DNA of 12,023 bases from JBQTIU01 sp052387815 (GCA_052387815.1 JBQTIU010000115.1:1-12023); one strand, 5' to 3'. Shown: positions 6,965 to 12,023, counted from the stretch's first letter. A program made the numbers and translations. Notes: generated by a model not told the origin, from the letters alone.

Positions 6965-7168
6965 TCACAGGCAGTCGTTGCGCTCCGGCGTGATCGCCGG
7001 CCGAGGAAGCGATGGCGGGCCGCGCTCGGCCCCGGCGGGGGCGAAGCGGATCGCGAATGTCGGTCCCGGCCGCGCGGGCACCGCAACCGCCACGGACTCG
7101 GCGAGGAACACGACGGTGCCGATGCGCGCCGCGGCGGACCTGCCATCGTCGAGAAAGACCAGCGTCAT
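6965..7168 (-). CDS. possible small hypothetical protein (67 aa)
   Basis: I recognise no family. The frame from ATG 7168 encodes 67 residues beginning MTLVFLDDGRSAAARIG and ending in a Pro/Arg-rich tail. By hand count about 88% of third positions are G or C, with first positions lower and second positions lowest, the pattern of real genes here. A purine-rich GGAAGGGGG lies nine bases upstream of the ATG. It follows the peroxiredoxin by 82 bp on the same strand, with a hairpin between (7212-7241). Without it, the 398 bp from 6853 to 7250 would contain no gene. In such GC-rich DNA an open frame of this size can arise by chance. Confidence 0.4.
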   Translation of the reverse strand: MTLVFLDDGRSAAARIGTVVFLAESVAVAVPARPGPTFAIRFAPAGAERGPPSLPRPAITPERNDCL

Positions 7169-7211
7169 CAGTCCCGACCCCCTTCCATTCTCTTTGGCCT
7201 CGCCGGCGGCA

Positions 7212-7241
7212 GCGCCCGGGCCCCTGGCGCCGGCCGGGCGC
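7212..7241. terminator. GC-rich inverted repeat downstream of the peroxiredoxin
   Basis: Arms GCGCCCGG (7212-7219) and CCGGGCGC (7234-7241) form a perfect 8-bp stem around a 14-base loop, ten bases past the peroxiredoxin stop. There is no T-run on the minus-strand side, so it is a hairpin of uncertain efficiency; it may end or stabilise the peroxiredoxin transcript. Confidence 0.42.
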
Positions 7242-7250
7242 GGACCAAGC

Positions 7251-7898
7251 TTACGGCGATGCGGCCTTGCCCGGCTGCTTGACGACCCTGAGATAGGGCT
7301 TGAGCGTCTTCCACCCCTCTGGGAAGCGCTGCTTGGCCTCCTCGTCGCTGAGCGAGGGGATGATGATCACGTCGTCGCCATCCTGCCAATTGACCGGGGT
7401 CGCCACCTTGTAAGTGTCCGTGAGCTGGAGGGAGGCGATCACCCGCAGAATCTCCGCGAAGTTTCGCCCGGTGCTGGGCGGATAGGTGAACGTCAGGCGC
7501 ACCTTCTTGTCGGGCGCGATTATGAACACGGCGCGCACCGTCACCGCGGGGTCGGCCTTCGGATGCACCATGCCGTAAAGCGTCGAGACCGTGCGGTCGG
7601 CGTCGGCAAGCACCGGGAAGTTCAAGCGCTGCTTCTGCGTCTCCTCGATGTCCTGCTCCCAACCGCGGTGGGAAGAAAGCGGATCGACGGAAAGGCCGAT
7701 GATCTTCACGTTGCGTTTGTCGAACTCGGGCTTGAGCCGCGCGGCCTCCGCGAGTTCGGTCGTACACACGGGCGTGAAGTCCTTGGGGTGCGAAAACAGC
7801 ACGCCCCAGCCGTTCCCGAGCCACCGGTGGAAGGAGACGGGGCCGTGGGTCGACTCTTGCGTGAAATCGGGAGCGATCTCCCCGAGCTGGATGGTCAT
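7251..7898 (-). CDS. 1-Cys peroxiredoxin (Prx6/AhpE-like)
   Basis: A thiol peroxidase that reduces hydrogen peroxide and organic peroxides. The 215-residue product has the peroxidatic motif HPKDFTPVCTTE, with Pro38, Thr42 and Cys45, and the supporting Arg122 in VTVRAVFII. Cys45 is the only cysteine, so there is no internal resolving cysteine and it must be recycled by an external thiol. The long C-terminal domain with VNWQDGDDVIIIPSLSDEEA and PYLRVVKQP places it in the Prx6 group rather than the short AhpC or Tpx types. The ATG at 7898 has GAGGAG seven bases upstream (7910-7905). Divergent from cysI across a structured 216-bp region. Catalytic residues are intact. Confidence 0.95.
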   Translation of the reverse strand: MTIQLGEIAPDFTQESTHGPVSFHRWLGNGWGVLFSHPKDFTPVCTTELAEAARLKPEFDKRNVKIIGLSVDPLSSHRGWEQDIEETQKQRLNFPVLADADRTVSTLYGMVHPKADPAVTVRAVFIIAPDKKVRLTFTYPPSTGRNFAEILRVIASLQLTDTYKVATPVNWQDGDDVIIIPSLSDEEAKQRFPEGWKTLKPYLRVVKQPGKAASP

Positions 7899-7923
7899 CG
7901 CTTGCTCCTCGACGGGTTTGCGG

Positions 7924-7944
7924 CCTGGCGCCGGCGGCGCCAGG
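7924..7944 (-). promoter_or_regulatory. 9-bp hairpin in the peroxiredoxin leader
   Basis: CCTGGCGCC (7924-7932) and GGCGCCAGG (7936-7944) are a perfect inverted repeat with a three-base loop. It lies 13 bases upstream of the peroxiredoxin Shine-Dalgarno site. As RNA it would be a very stable hairpin near the ribosome entry site; as DNA it could be an operator. The structure is certain, the role unknown. Confidence 0.5.
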
Positions 7945-7999
7945 GGATGGTTGGCGGGCGAACGATACGCGCTTGTCGCCCCGCTCGCGGCGTATATTT

Positions 8000-8027
8000 T
8001 CTATATTGACGCTGTAGTTTTTTTGAA
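8000..8027 (-). promoter_or_regulatory. possible peroxiredoxin promoter
   Basis: On the minus strand TTCAAA (8027-8022) and TATAGA (8005-8000) are 16 bp apart, each matching four of six consensus positions, in the AT-rich core between the divergent genes. The leader would be about 95 bases. Other AT hexamers nearby could serve as -10, so the placement is tentative. Confidence 0.35.
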
Positions 8028-8057
8028 TTTACATTCAGTAATTGTTTTTTGCATAAT
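8024..8057 (+). promoter_or_regulatory. cysI promoter with overlapping palindrome
   Basis: TTTACA (8028-8033) and CATAAT (8052-8057) are each five of six matches to the sigma70 boxes and are 18 bp apart; transcription would start near 8064, about 50 bases before the cysI ATG. The -35 is embedded in the palindrome TGAAT-TTAC-ATTCA (8024-8037), a likely protein-binding site. A second possible -35, TTGACG (8006-8011), has only a weak partner. The unusually AT-rich composition is seen directly; regulation is inferred. Confidence 0.6.
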
Positions 8058-8060
8058 GGC

Positions 8061-8085
8061 TTGTCGCCACGCCGGTTCGCGACAA
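8061..8085 (+). repeat. inverted repeat in the cysI leader
   Basis: TTGTCGC (8061-8067) and GCGACAA (8079-8085) are perfect 7-bp arms around 11 bases, sitting across the predicted transcription start and 18 bases before the AAGAGG ribosome site (8103-8108). It could be an operator or a leader hairpin. The left arm is part of the 10-mer GCTTGTCGCC (8059-8068), which also occurs at 7971-7980 on the peroxiredoxin side. Confidence 0.5.
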
Positions 8086-8114
8086 AATCATGTAAGAATT
8101 CCAAGAGGTTGATC

Positions 8115-9812
8115 ATGGCTGCCGGGTCGAAGGTCGAGACGATCAAGCGCAGCAGCCGCCATCTCCGCGGCACGATCGGTCGGCAGCTCGGGACCGCGAC
8201 CAGCCATTTCCTCGACGGGGACGAACAGCTCCTCAAGTTCCACGGCCTCTACCAAGGCTACGACCGCGACACCGCCACCGAGCGCAAGCAGCAGGGACGG
8301 GAGAAGGCCTACGAATTCATGGTGCGGGTCAAAATTCCGGCCGGGCAATTGACCGCCGCGCAGTATCTCGCCCTCGACGACCTCGCCGAGCGTTACAGCA
8401 GTCGCAACCTCCGGATCACGACCCGCCAGGGCATCCAGTTCCACGGCCTCGTCAAGGGCGACCTCAAGCCCGCCATCGCCGGTGTCAACGCGGCGCTCTT
8501 GACCACCTTCGGCGCCTGCGGCGACGTGGTACGCAACGTCACGGCGACCCCGGCGCCGATCGCCGACGCGGTGCATCGCCGTCTCCAGGACGAGGCCCGC
8601 CGCCTCGCCGCGGCGCTCGCGCCCCGCACGCGCGCCTACCACGAGATCTGGGTCGACGGGGAGCCCTACCCTGCGGCGGATGAGGCCGAAGACGATCCGC
8701 TTTACGGCGACACGTATTTGCCGCGCAAATTCAAGATCGGCCTCGCCACGCCCGAGGACAACTCGATCGATGTCCTCACCAACGACCTCGCCATCATCGC
8801 GGTGTTCGAGGGCGAGCGGTTGACCGGGTACAACATCGCGGTCGGCGGCGGGCTCGGCATGACCCACAACAAGCCGAAGACCTATCCGCGGCTCGCCACC
8901 CCGGTCATCTTCGTGCCGCCCGACGACCTCTTGGCCGTGGTCAAGGCCGTCGTTGCGATGCAGCGCGAGCATGGCGACCGCAGCAATCGCAAGCATGCCC
9001 GCTTGAAATATCTCGTCGACGAGAAGGGTCTCGCCTGGGTCAAGGCGCACCTCGAAGGCGAACTGGGCCGGCCGCTCGAGGCCCCAAGGCCGATGCCGTC
9101 CTTCCGGGTCGTCGACCACATGGGCTGGCATGCCCAGGGCGACGGCCGGGTCTATCTCGGTCTCCCGATCGCCAATGGCCGGATCAAGGACGCAGGCGTG
9201 GTGCGGCTGCGTTCGGCGCTGCGGTCGATTCTGACTGAGACCGGCGCGCGGCCCATCCTGATGCCAACCCAGGACATCCTGTTGGCCGACCTTGCGCTCG
9301 CCGATCGCGAGCCTGTGGAATCGATCTTGCGCGCGCACGCGGTGACGCTCCCCGGCGACCTGTCGCCGGTCGCGCGCTGGGCGATGGCCTGCCCCGCACT
9401 GCCGAGCTGCGGGCTTGCGCTCAACGAGGCCGAGCGCATCCGCGTATCCCTGGTCGGCCAAATCGAACAGGCGCTGGCGCGACACGGTCTCTTGGACGAG
9501 CGCATCAGCGTGCGCATCACCGGCTGTCCGAACGGCTGCGCGCGGCCCTATGCCGGAGACATCGGCATCGTCGGCCGCACGCCAGACGAGTATGCGATCT
9601 ATCTCGGCGGCGATTTCGAGGGCACGCGGCTCAATCGCCTGGTGTTCCAGCGCGTGGCGCTCGACGACATCGCGGCGACGCTCGAGCCGCTGTTCGCCGC
9701 CTTCGCCGCCGGAAGGCGCAAGGGCGAGGGCTTCGGCGACTTCTGCCATCGTCACGAGCCTGCCGCTCTGGTCGAGATCGCGGCGCGCGAACGCCGGAGC
9801 GCCGCCGCATGA
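8115..9812 (+). CDS. cysI: siroheme-dependent sulfite reductase hemoprotein (CysI type)
   Basis: Reduces sulfite to sulfide with six electrons for cysteine synthesis. The 565-residue product aligns along its length with the E. coli CysI pattern: YLRGTI-like RHLRGTIGRQL near residue 15, RITTRQGIQFHG (100-111), PRTRAYHEIW (170-179) and TYLPRKFK (200-207). The 4Fe-4S/siroheme cysteines are Cys426, Cys432, Cys471 and Cys475 (CPALPSC and CPNGC), all shifted by eight from the E. coli positions. The C-terminal signature KGEGFGDF is present. ATG 8115 has AAGAGG six bases upstream; an earlier TTG at 8049 overlaps the promoter and is rejected. Related nitrite reductases share the fold, but the CysI-like motifs favour sulfite. 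No CysJ flavoprotein is in the window, so the electron donor is open. Overlaps the next gene by ATGA. Confidence 0.93.
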   Translation: MAAGSKVETIKRSSRHLRGTIGRQLGTATSHFLDGDEQLLKFHGLYQGYDRDTATERKQQGREKAYEFMVRVKIPAGQLTAAQYLALDDLAERYSSRNLRITTRQGIQFHGLVKGDLKPAIAGVNAALLTTFGACGDVVRNVTATPAPIADAVHRRLQDEARRLAAALAPRTRAYHEIWVDGEPYPAADEAEDDPLYGDTYLPRKFKIGLATPEDNSIDVLTNDLAIIAVFEGERLTGYNIAVGGGLGMTHNKPKTYPRLATPVIFVPPDDLLAVVKAVVAMQREHGDRSNRKHARLKYLVDEKGLAWVKAHLEGELGRPLEAPRPMPSFRVVDHMGWHAQGDGRVYLGLPIANGRIKDAGVVRLRSALRSILTETGARPILMPTQDILLADLALADREPVESILRAHAVTLPGDLSPVARWAMACPALPSCGLALNEAERIRVSLVGQIEQALARHGLLDERISVRITGCPNGCARPYAGDIGIVGRTPDEYAIYLGGDFEGTRLNRLVFQRVALDDIAATLEPLFAAFAAGRRKGEGFGDFCHRHEPAALVEIAARERRSAAA

Positions 9813-10504
9813 TGCTGCCGATCGTCCTCGATCTCGCGCGCCTCGGCGTCGCGCTGGTGGGGCGCGACGCCCGAGCCGTGCGCCGCCTCGCCCTCATCGA
9901 GGCCGACGGCGTGCGCCGCGTGCGCGTGTTCAGCGACCGGCCCTCGCCGGCCTTGGCCGAAGCGGCCGGACCGCGACTCTTGGCGCGCCTTCCCGCGGCC
10001 GCCGATCTCGCGGGGACCGCTGTCGTTTACATCGCCGATCTCGGGCCCGACGAAGGTGCCGCCCTCGCTCGCATCGCCAAGGCAGCCGGCGCGCTGGTCA
10101 ACGTCGAGGACGACCGCGCCGCAAGCGACTTCCACTCGCCGTCAGTCCTTCGCCGGGGCGAACTCGCTATCGCGATCTCGACCAACGGCAAGAGCCCCGC
10201 GCTCGCCCGCCGCATCCGTGAGTTCCTGGAAACGCTTTTCCCCGCCGACTGGGCCGGGCGGCTGGCCCGCCTCGCCGACCTCCGGCGGCGCCTGCGCGAA
10301 TGCGGCGCCAGCGCGCCCGTCATCGTCAACGCAAGCCGCGGATACATGGAGCGCGAGGCATGGCTTGCAGCGCCCGGGGCCGACGGCACGCAAGCGGCGC
10401 GCCGCCAGCGCGTCGCTCCGCGAGGCGTTCATGGCCCGCGGCGTCGTCGCCGAGCTCCACCCTTGCCTCGCCAACGGGGTTCACGCCCAGCCGCGTTGCC
10501 TTGA
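9809..10504 (+). CDS. siroheme synthase N-terminal-like (precorrin-2 dehydrogenase/ferrochelatase), aberrant C-terminus
   Basis: Related to CysG N-terminal domain, Met8 and SirC, which oxidise precorrin-2 with NAD+ and insert iron to make siroheme, the CysI cofactor. Diagnostic stretches are LVNVEDDRAASDFHSPSVL (about 96-114) and RRGELAIAISTNGKSPALARRIREF (from about 115). Asp101 falls at the position of CysG Asp104. The nucleotide-binding loop is unusual: VGRDARAVRRL stands where VGGG-x-VA-x-RK is usual. The family-like part ends near EREAWLA (about 181-187, base 10370). The remaining 44 residues are Arg/Pro-rich with poor third-position bias and look like out-of-frame reading, suggesting a lost stop or a +1 shift near 10400. 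The start overlaps the cysI stop as ATGA; a second ATG follows at 9812. No SAM-dependent CysG-A domain is attached. Confidence 0.8.
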   Translation: MMLPIVLDLARLGVALVGRDARAVRRLALIEADGVRRVRVFSDRPSPALAEAAGPRLLARLPAAADLAGTAVVYIADLGPDEGAALARIAKAAGALVNVEDDRAASDFHSPSVLRRGELAIAISTNGKSPALARRIREFLETLFPADWAGRLARLADLRRRLRECGASAPVIVNASRGYMEREAWLAAPGADGTQAARRQRVAPRGVHGPRRRRRAPPLPRQRGSRPAALP

Positions 10505-10589
10505 TCTCCTGGCCGGGGATCATCAGGATTGGATCGACAAGGGTGCCGGTGCCGCTGCGGCGCACCGGTCGTGGCGGACGGGACCCTAG
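10375..10589. other. coding-like segment of unclear frame, possible gene remnant
   Basis: After the conserved end of the siroheme gene, codon-position bias moves to the frame ending at the TAG 10587-10589. By hand count over 42 codons from 10413, G/C is about 81% at third, 81% at first and only 43% at second positions. That pattern is typical of coding DNA but fits two readings equally: plus strand (ATG 10431, MARGVVAELHPCLANGVHAQ onward, 52 residues) or the codon-aligned minus strand, whose reading includes LMIPGQEIKATRLGV (about 10525 downward, open to 10326). I recognise neither. It may be the shifted tail of the siroheme gene or a fragment of an unrelated gene. Confidence 0.35.
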
Positions 10590-10610
10590 GGACGAAAGCA
10601 ACCGGTCGTG
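10546..10610 (+). promoter_or_regulatory. inverted and direct repeats in front of the LysR gene
   Basis: CCGGTGC (10546-10552) and GCACCGG (10562-10568) are perfect 7-bp arms around nine bases. A 10-bp direct repeat, ACCGGTCGTG, occurs at 10564-10573 and again at 10601-10610, where it includes the LysR GTG start. The cluster is placed where an autoregulatory operator of a LysR gene could lie, but no promoter hexamers stand out. Confidence 0.35.
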
Positions 10611-11540
10611 CCCAAGCAGAAACGCATCGGGCGGCGCCTGCCGCCCCTCAACTCGCTCCGCAGCTTCGAGGCGGCGGCCCGCCATCTCAGCTTCACCAAG
10701 GCAGCCGAAGAGCTCAACGTCACGCCGGCGGCGGTCAGCCACCAGGTCAAAGCGCTTGAGGACTTCCTCGGCGTTCCTTTGTTCCGGCGGCTCAACCGCG
10801 CGCTGTTCCTCACCGACGCCGGCCAGGCGTGCCTGCCCGGCATCCGCGACGGCTTCGACCGGCTGTTGACGGCGATCGACCAACTCGGGACGGTGGGGCA
10901 CGGCGGCGTGCTCACGGTGAGCGTCGCACCGTCGTTCGCCGCCAAGTGGCTGGTGCCGCGTCTCGACCGGTTCCAGTCCGCGCACCCGGACATCGACGTC
11001 CGGGTATCGGCGTCGATGCAACTCGTCGATTTCGCTACGAACGACGTCGATCTCGCCATCCGCTACGGCGCCGGGCGCTATCCGGGCCTGGTCGTCGATC
11101 TACTCCTGCGCGACACCGTCTACCCGGCGTGCAGCCCCACCCTGCTCAAGGGCGAGAAAGGCTTTCGCACACCCAGCGACATGCGCTTTCAACCCATGCT
11201 CCACGACGACAGCCCCGACGACGACATGACCTGTCCCACCTGGCCGATGTGGCTCAGGGCAGCCGGCATCGAGGGCGTGGACGCCTCGCGCGGGCCGCGC
11301 TTCAACCAGTCGAGCCTGGTCATCGAAGCGGCAATCCTCGGCCGCGGCGTTGCCCTCGCCAAGTCCACGCTTGCCGACGCCGACGTTGCCGCGGGCCGGC
11401 TGGTGAAGCCCTTCGAGCTCAGCTTTCCCGTCGACTTCGCCTATTACGTCGTTTGCCCCGAGGCCAAGGCCGCGCTGCCCAAGGTCCAGGTCTTTCGCGA
11501 CTGGCTGAAAGACGAAGCCGCCGCTTCCGTCGGCGCCTGA
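10608..11540 (+). CDS. LysR-type transcriptional regulator, GcvA-like
   Basis: A 310-residue DNA-binding regulator. The N-terminal winged helix-turn-helix is LPPLNSLRSFEAAARHLSFT through KAAEELNVTPAAVSHQVKAL to about residue 60 (FLGVPLFRR). The LPPLN-x-LR-x-FEAAARH opening and the effector domain from about 101 to 300 (VSVAPSFAAKWLVPRL, DLAIRYG, and QSSLVIEAAILGRGVALAKS) are typical of the GcvA subgroup. The inducer cannot be deduced. The GTG at 10608 is the best start because the family N-terminus begins within ten residues; no close Shine-Dalgarno site is visible (AGGGA at 10588-10592 is 15 bases away). It lies same-strand behind cysI and the siroheme gene, so regulation of that module or autoregulation is plausible but unproven. 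Subgroup members also include AmpR-like and TrpI-like regulators. Confidence 0.93.
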   Translation: MPKQKRIGRRLPPLNSLRSFEAAARHLSFTKAAEELNVTPAAVSHQVKALEDFLGVPLFRRLNRALFLTDAGQACLPGIRDGFDRLLTAIDQLGTVGHGGVLTVSVAPSFAAKWLVPRLDRFQSAHPDIDVRVSASMQLVDFATNDVDLAIRYGAGRYPGLVVDLLLRDTVYPACSPTLLKGEKGFRTPSDMRFQPMLHDDSPDDDMTCPTWPMWLRAAGIEGVDASRGPRFNQSSLVIEAAILGRGVALAKSTLADADVAAGRLVKPFELSFPVDFAYYVVCPEAKAALPKVQVFRDWLKDEAAASVGA

Positions 11541-11541
11541 C

Positions 11542-11554
11542 GCCGCCCGGCGGC
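11542..11554. terminator. short GC hairpin between convergent genes
   Basis: GCCGC (11542-11546) and GCGGC (11550-11554) pair around CCG, directly after the LysR stop and 24 bases before the stop of the small minus-strand gene. There is no T-run. It is a weak candidate terminator in a 37-bp convergent gap. Confidence 0.25.
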
Positions 11555-11577
11555 CGCCCTCGCGCGCGGCTTCGATC

Positions 11578-11802
11578 CTACCTGGCGGTCAGATAGCCGC
11601 TGAGCCCGCCGATCAAGCCGGCGGAAACGTACGGTGCAGCGACCCCGAAAGCCCAGGGAAGGGCGACCGGAAGCACCGCGGCTCCCACCACCACGCCGAT
11701 TGCGATCGGCACCAGCGTGCCGCCCGGCGCCTGGGCCAGGGCCGGGGCCGGCGTAAGCGCCGGCACCAGAGACAGAAGGCAGACGATTAGGAATTTTTTC
11801 AT
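11578..11802 (-). CDS. small exported/membrane hydrophobic protein (74 aa)
   Basis: No family recognised. The product has a clear N-terminal signal: MKK, a hydrophobic core FLIVCLLSLVPAL and a probable cleavage after ALA at about residue 23 (PALALAQA context). The mature part of about 50 residues is almost wholly hydrophobic, with one segment around GTLVPIAIGVVVGAAVLPVA and a second around YVSAGLIGGLSGYL, rich in Gly, Ala and Val with G-x-x-GG-x-x-G spacing that recalls glycine-zipper membrane proteins. It has no cysteine after the signal, so it is not a lipoprotein. The start is well supported: ATG 11802 with AAGGAG seven bases upstream (11815-11810). Convergent with the LysR gene. Envelope location is inferred; function is unknown. 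Confidence 0.78.
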   Translation of the reverse strand: MKKFLIVCLLSLVPALTPAPALAQAPGGTLVPIAIGVVVGAAVLPVALPWAFGVAAPYVSAGLIGGLSGYLTAR

Positions 11803-11906
11803 GGATCAGCTCCTTCTAAAGGTCGCGGGGTGCGCCCCTCGACTCCGGCCGGAGGTTAACAGGCCCGGCGTGTTTTTTCACCGATAAACTGCGGCTCAAG
11901 CCGGCG

Positions 11907-11952
11907 GCAGGGGCCGCGCGAGAGCGACGGTTCGCACTGCGCGCGTCCCTGC
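11907..11952. terminator. large imperfect hairpin after the OsmC-family gene
   Basis: GCAGGG (11907-11912) pairs with CCCTGC (11947-11952), then, after a small internal mismatch, CGCGCG (11915-11920) pairs with CGCGCG (11940-11945), leaving a 19-base loop. It begins three bases past the OsmC-family stop on the minus strand. No T-run follows, so termination is inferred from position and stem strength. Confidence 0.42.
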
Positions 11953-11955
11953 GCC

Positions 11956-12023
11956 TTACTCCTTGAGACGGGTGAGGATCAGGTTCTCGGAGTGGAGGGT
12001 CCGGTGGACCGGGCATTTCTCGG
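11956..12023 (-). CDS. OsmC family protein, C-terminal fragment (5' end outside window)
   Basis: Only the last 21 residues and the TAA stop (11958-11956) lie in the window. They read EKCPVHRTLHSENLILTRLKE. The K-C-P-V-H-R-T-L motif is the conserved C-terminal cysteine segment of OsmC-type proteins, hydroperoxide-resistance thiol peroxidases; it also ends the fused alpha/beta-hydrolase-OsmC proteins, so which form this is cannot be told. The assignment rests on a short but distinctive motif, correct ending and a hairpin right after the stop. Confidence 0.68.
   Translation of the reverse strand, partial: EKCPVHRTLHSENLILTRLKE

Noticed and set aside
6790..7146. Minus-strand open frame ending in a GDLDSNQDKRSQSPLSYR-like tail
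   Set aside because: The tail is the antisense of tRNA-Gln, a well-known false protein; the rest has no coding signal.
6756..8009. A 417-residue plus-strand open frame through tRNA-Gln and opposite the peroxiredoxin
   Set aside because: It runs through the tRNA and against a certain gene; composition is that of a shadow frame.
8024..8037. Palindrome as an FNR/CRP or Fur-type box
   Set aside because: FNR needs TTGAT-N4-ATCAA and CRP and Fur have other patterns; TGAAT-N4-ATTCA matches none closely, so no regulator is named.
8049..8114. Upstream TTG start for cysI adding 22 residues
   Set aside because: It overlaps the predicted -10, has no ribosome site, and ATG 8115 has AAGAGG at proper distance.
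8088..9755. A 555-residue minus-strand open frame
   Set aside because: It is antisense to cysI, whose catalytic cysteines and full-length similarity are clear.
10326..11021. A 231-residue minus-strand open frame opposite the LysR gene
   Set aside because: Most of it is antisense to a certain LysR gene; only its part below about 10590 is kept as ambiguous.
11816..12016. Minus-strand 66-residue open frame
   Set aside because: It is Pro/Arg-rich, lies in another frame across the OsmC tail and its hairpin, and has no ribosome site.
1..12023. Mobile elements, CRISPR arrays, toxin-antitoxin or phage defence genes
   Set aside because: No regularly spaced repeats, transposase or integrase motifs were seen, and no target duplication was seen next to the tRNA gene.

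Overview
This is a GC-rich stretch of bacterial chromosome that looks like an alphaproteobacterium, probably Rhodospirillales-like. The basis is strong G/C at third codon positions, the grouping of a Ppx/GppA phosphatase with rlmE next to guaB and guaA (an arrangement I associate with alphaproteobacteria), a single tRNA-Gln gene with encoded CCA, and a GcvA-type LysR regulator. Most genes are core metabolism or housekeeping. I see no integrase, transposase, CRISPR array or phage gene. I did not find a convincing undescribed system; the unusual points are local ones.

Layout. (1) 1-468 (+): C-terminal part of a DUF2935 protein, cut by the window edge. It converges on guaA across a nested hairpin terminator (485-531). 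(2) 526-4281 (-): guaB, then a GNAT acetyltransferase, then guaA, the two enzymes converting IMP to XMP to GMP. The acetyltransferase stop and the guaA GTG start overlap as GTGA. A sigma70-like promoter precedes guaB. (3) 4426-4884 (+): a small host-attachment/eRF1-like protein, divergent from guaB and meeting rlmE tail to tail on a shared CTAG. (4) 4881-6685 (-): Ppx/GppA phosphatase followed by rlmE, joined by a TTGA stop/start overlap. (5) 6779-6852 (+): tRNA-Gln(CTG). (6) 6965-7898 (-): a 1-Cys peroxiredoxin, then a possible 67-residue hypothetical protein. (7) 8115-11540 (+): a CysI-type siroheme sulfite reductase, a siroheme-synthase-like (precorrin-2 dehydrogenase) gene overlapping it by ATGA, and a GcvA-like LysR regulator. 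(8) 11578-12023 (-): a small secreted or membrane hydrophobic protein and the C-terminal tail of an OsmC-family protein cut by the window end.

How the genes fit together. The gua block makes GMP. CysI reduces sulfite to sulfide with siroheme and 4Fe-4S, and the next gene probably supplies siroheme, so they form a small assimilatory module; no flavoprotein partner (CysJ) is visible here. The divergent peroxiredoxin and the OsmC fragment suggest peroxide defence nearby, but a shared regulatory link is only inference. The shared 216-bp region 7899-8114 is the most structured non-coding segment: an AT-rich core with a promoter and palindrome, a repeated 10-mer, and hairpins on both sides. The other irregular spot is 10370-10607, where the siroheme gene appears to run past its natural end in the wrong frame while another frame or strand keeps coding-like composition.
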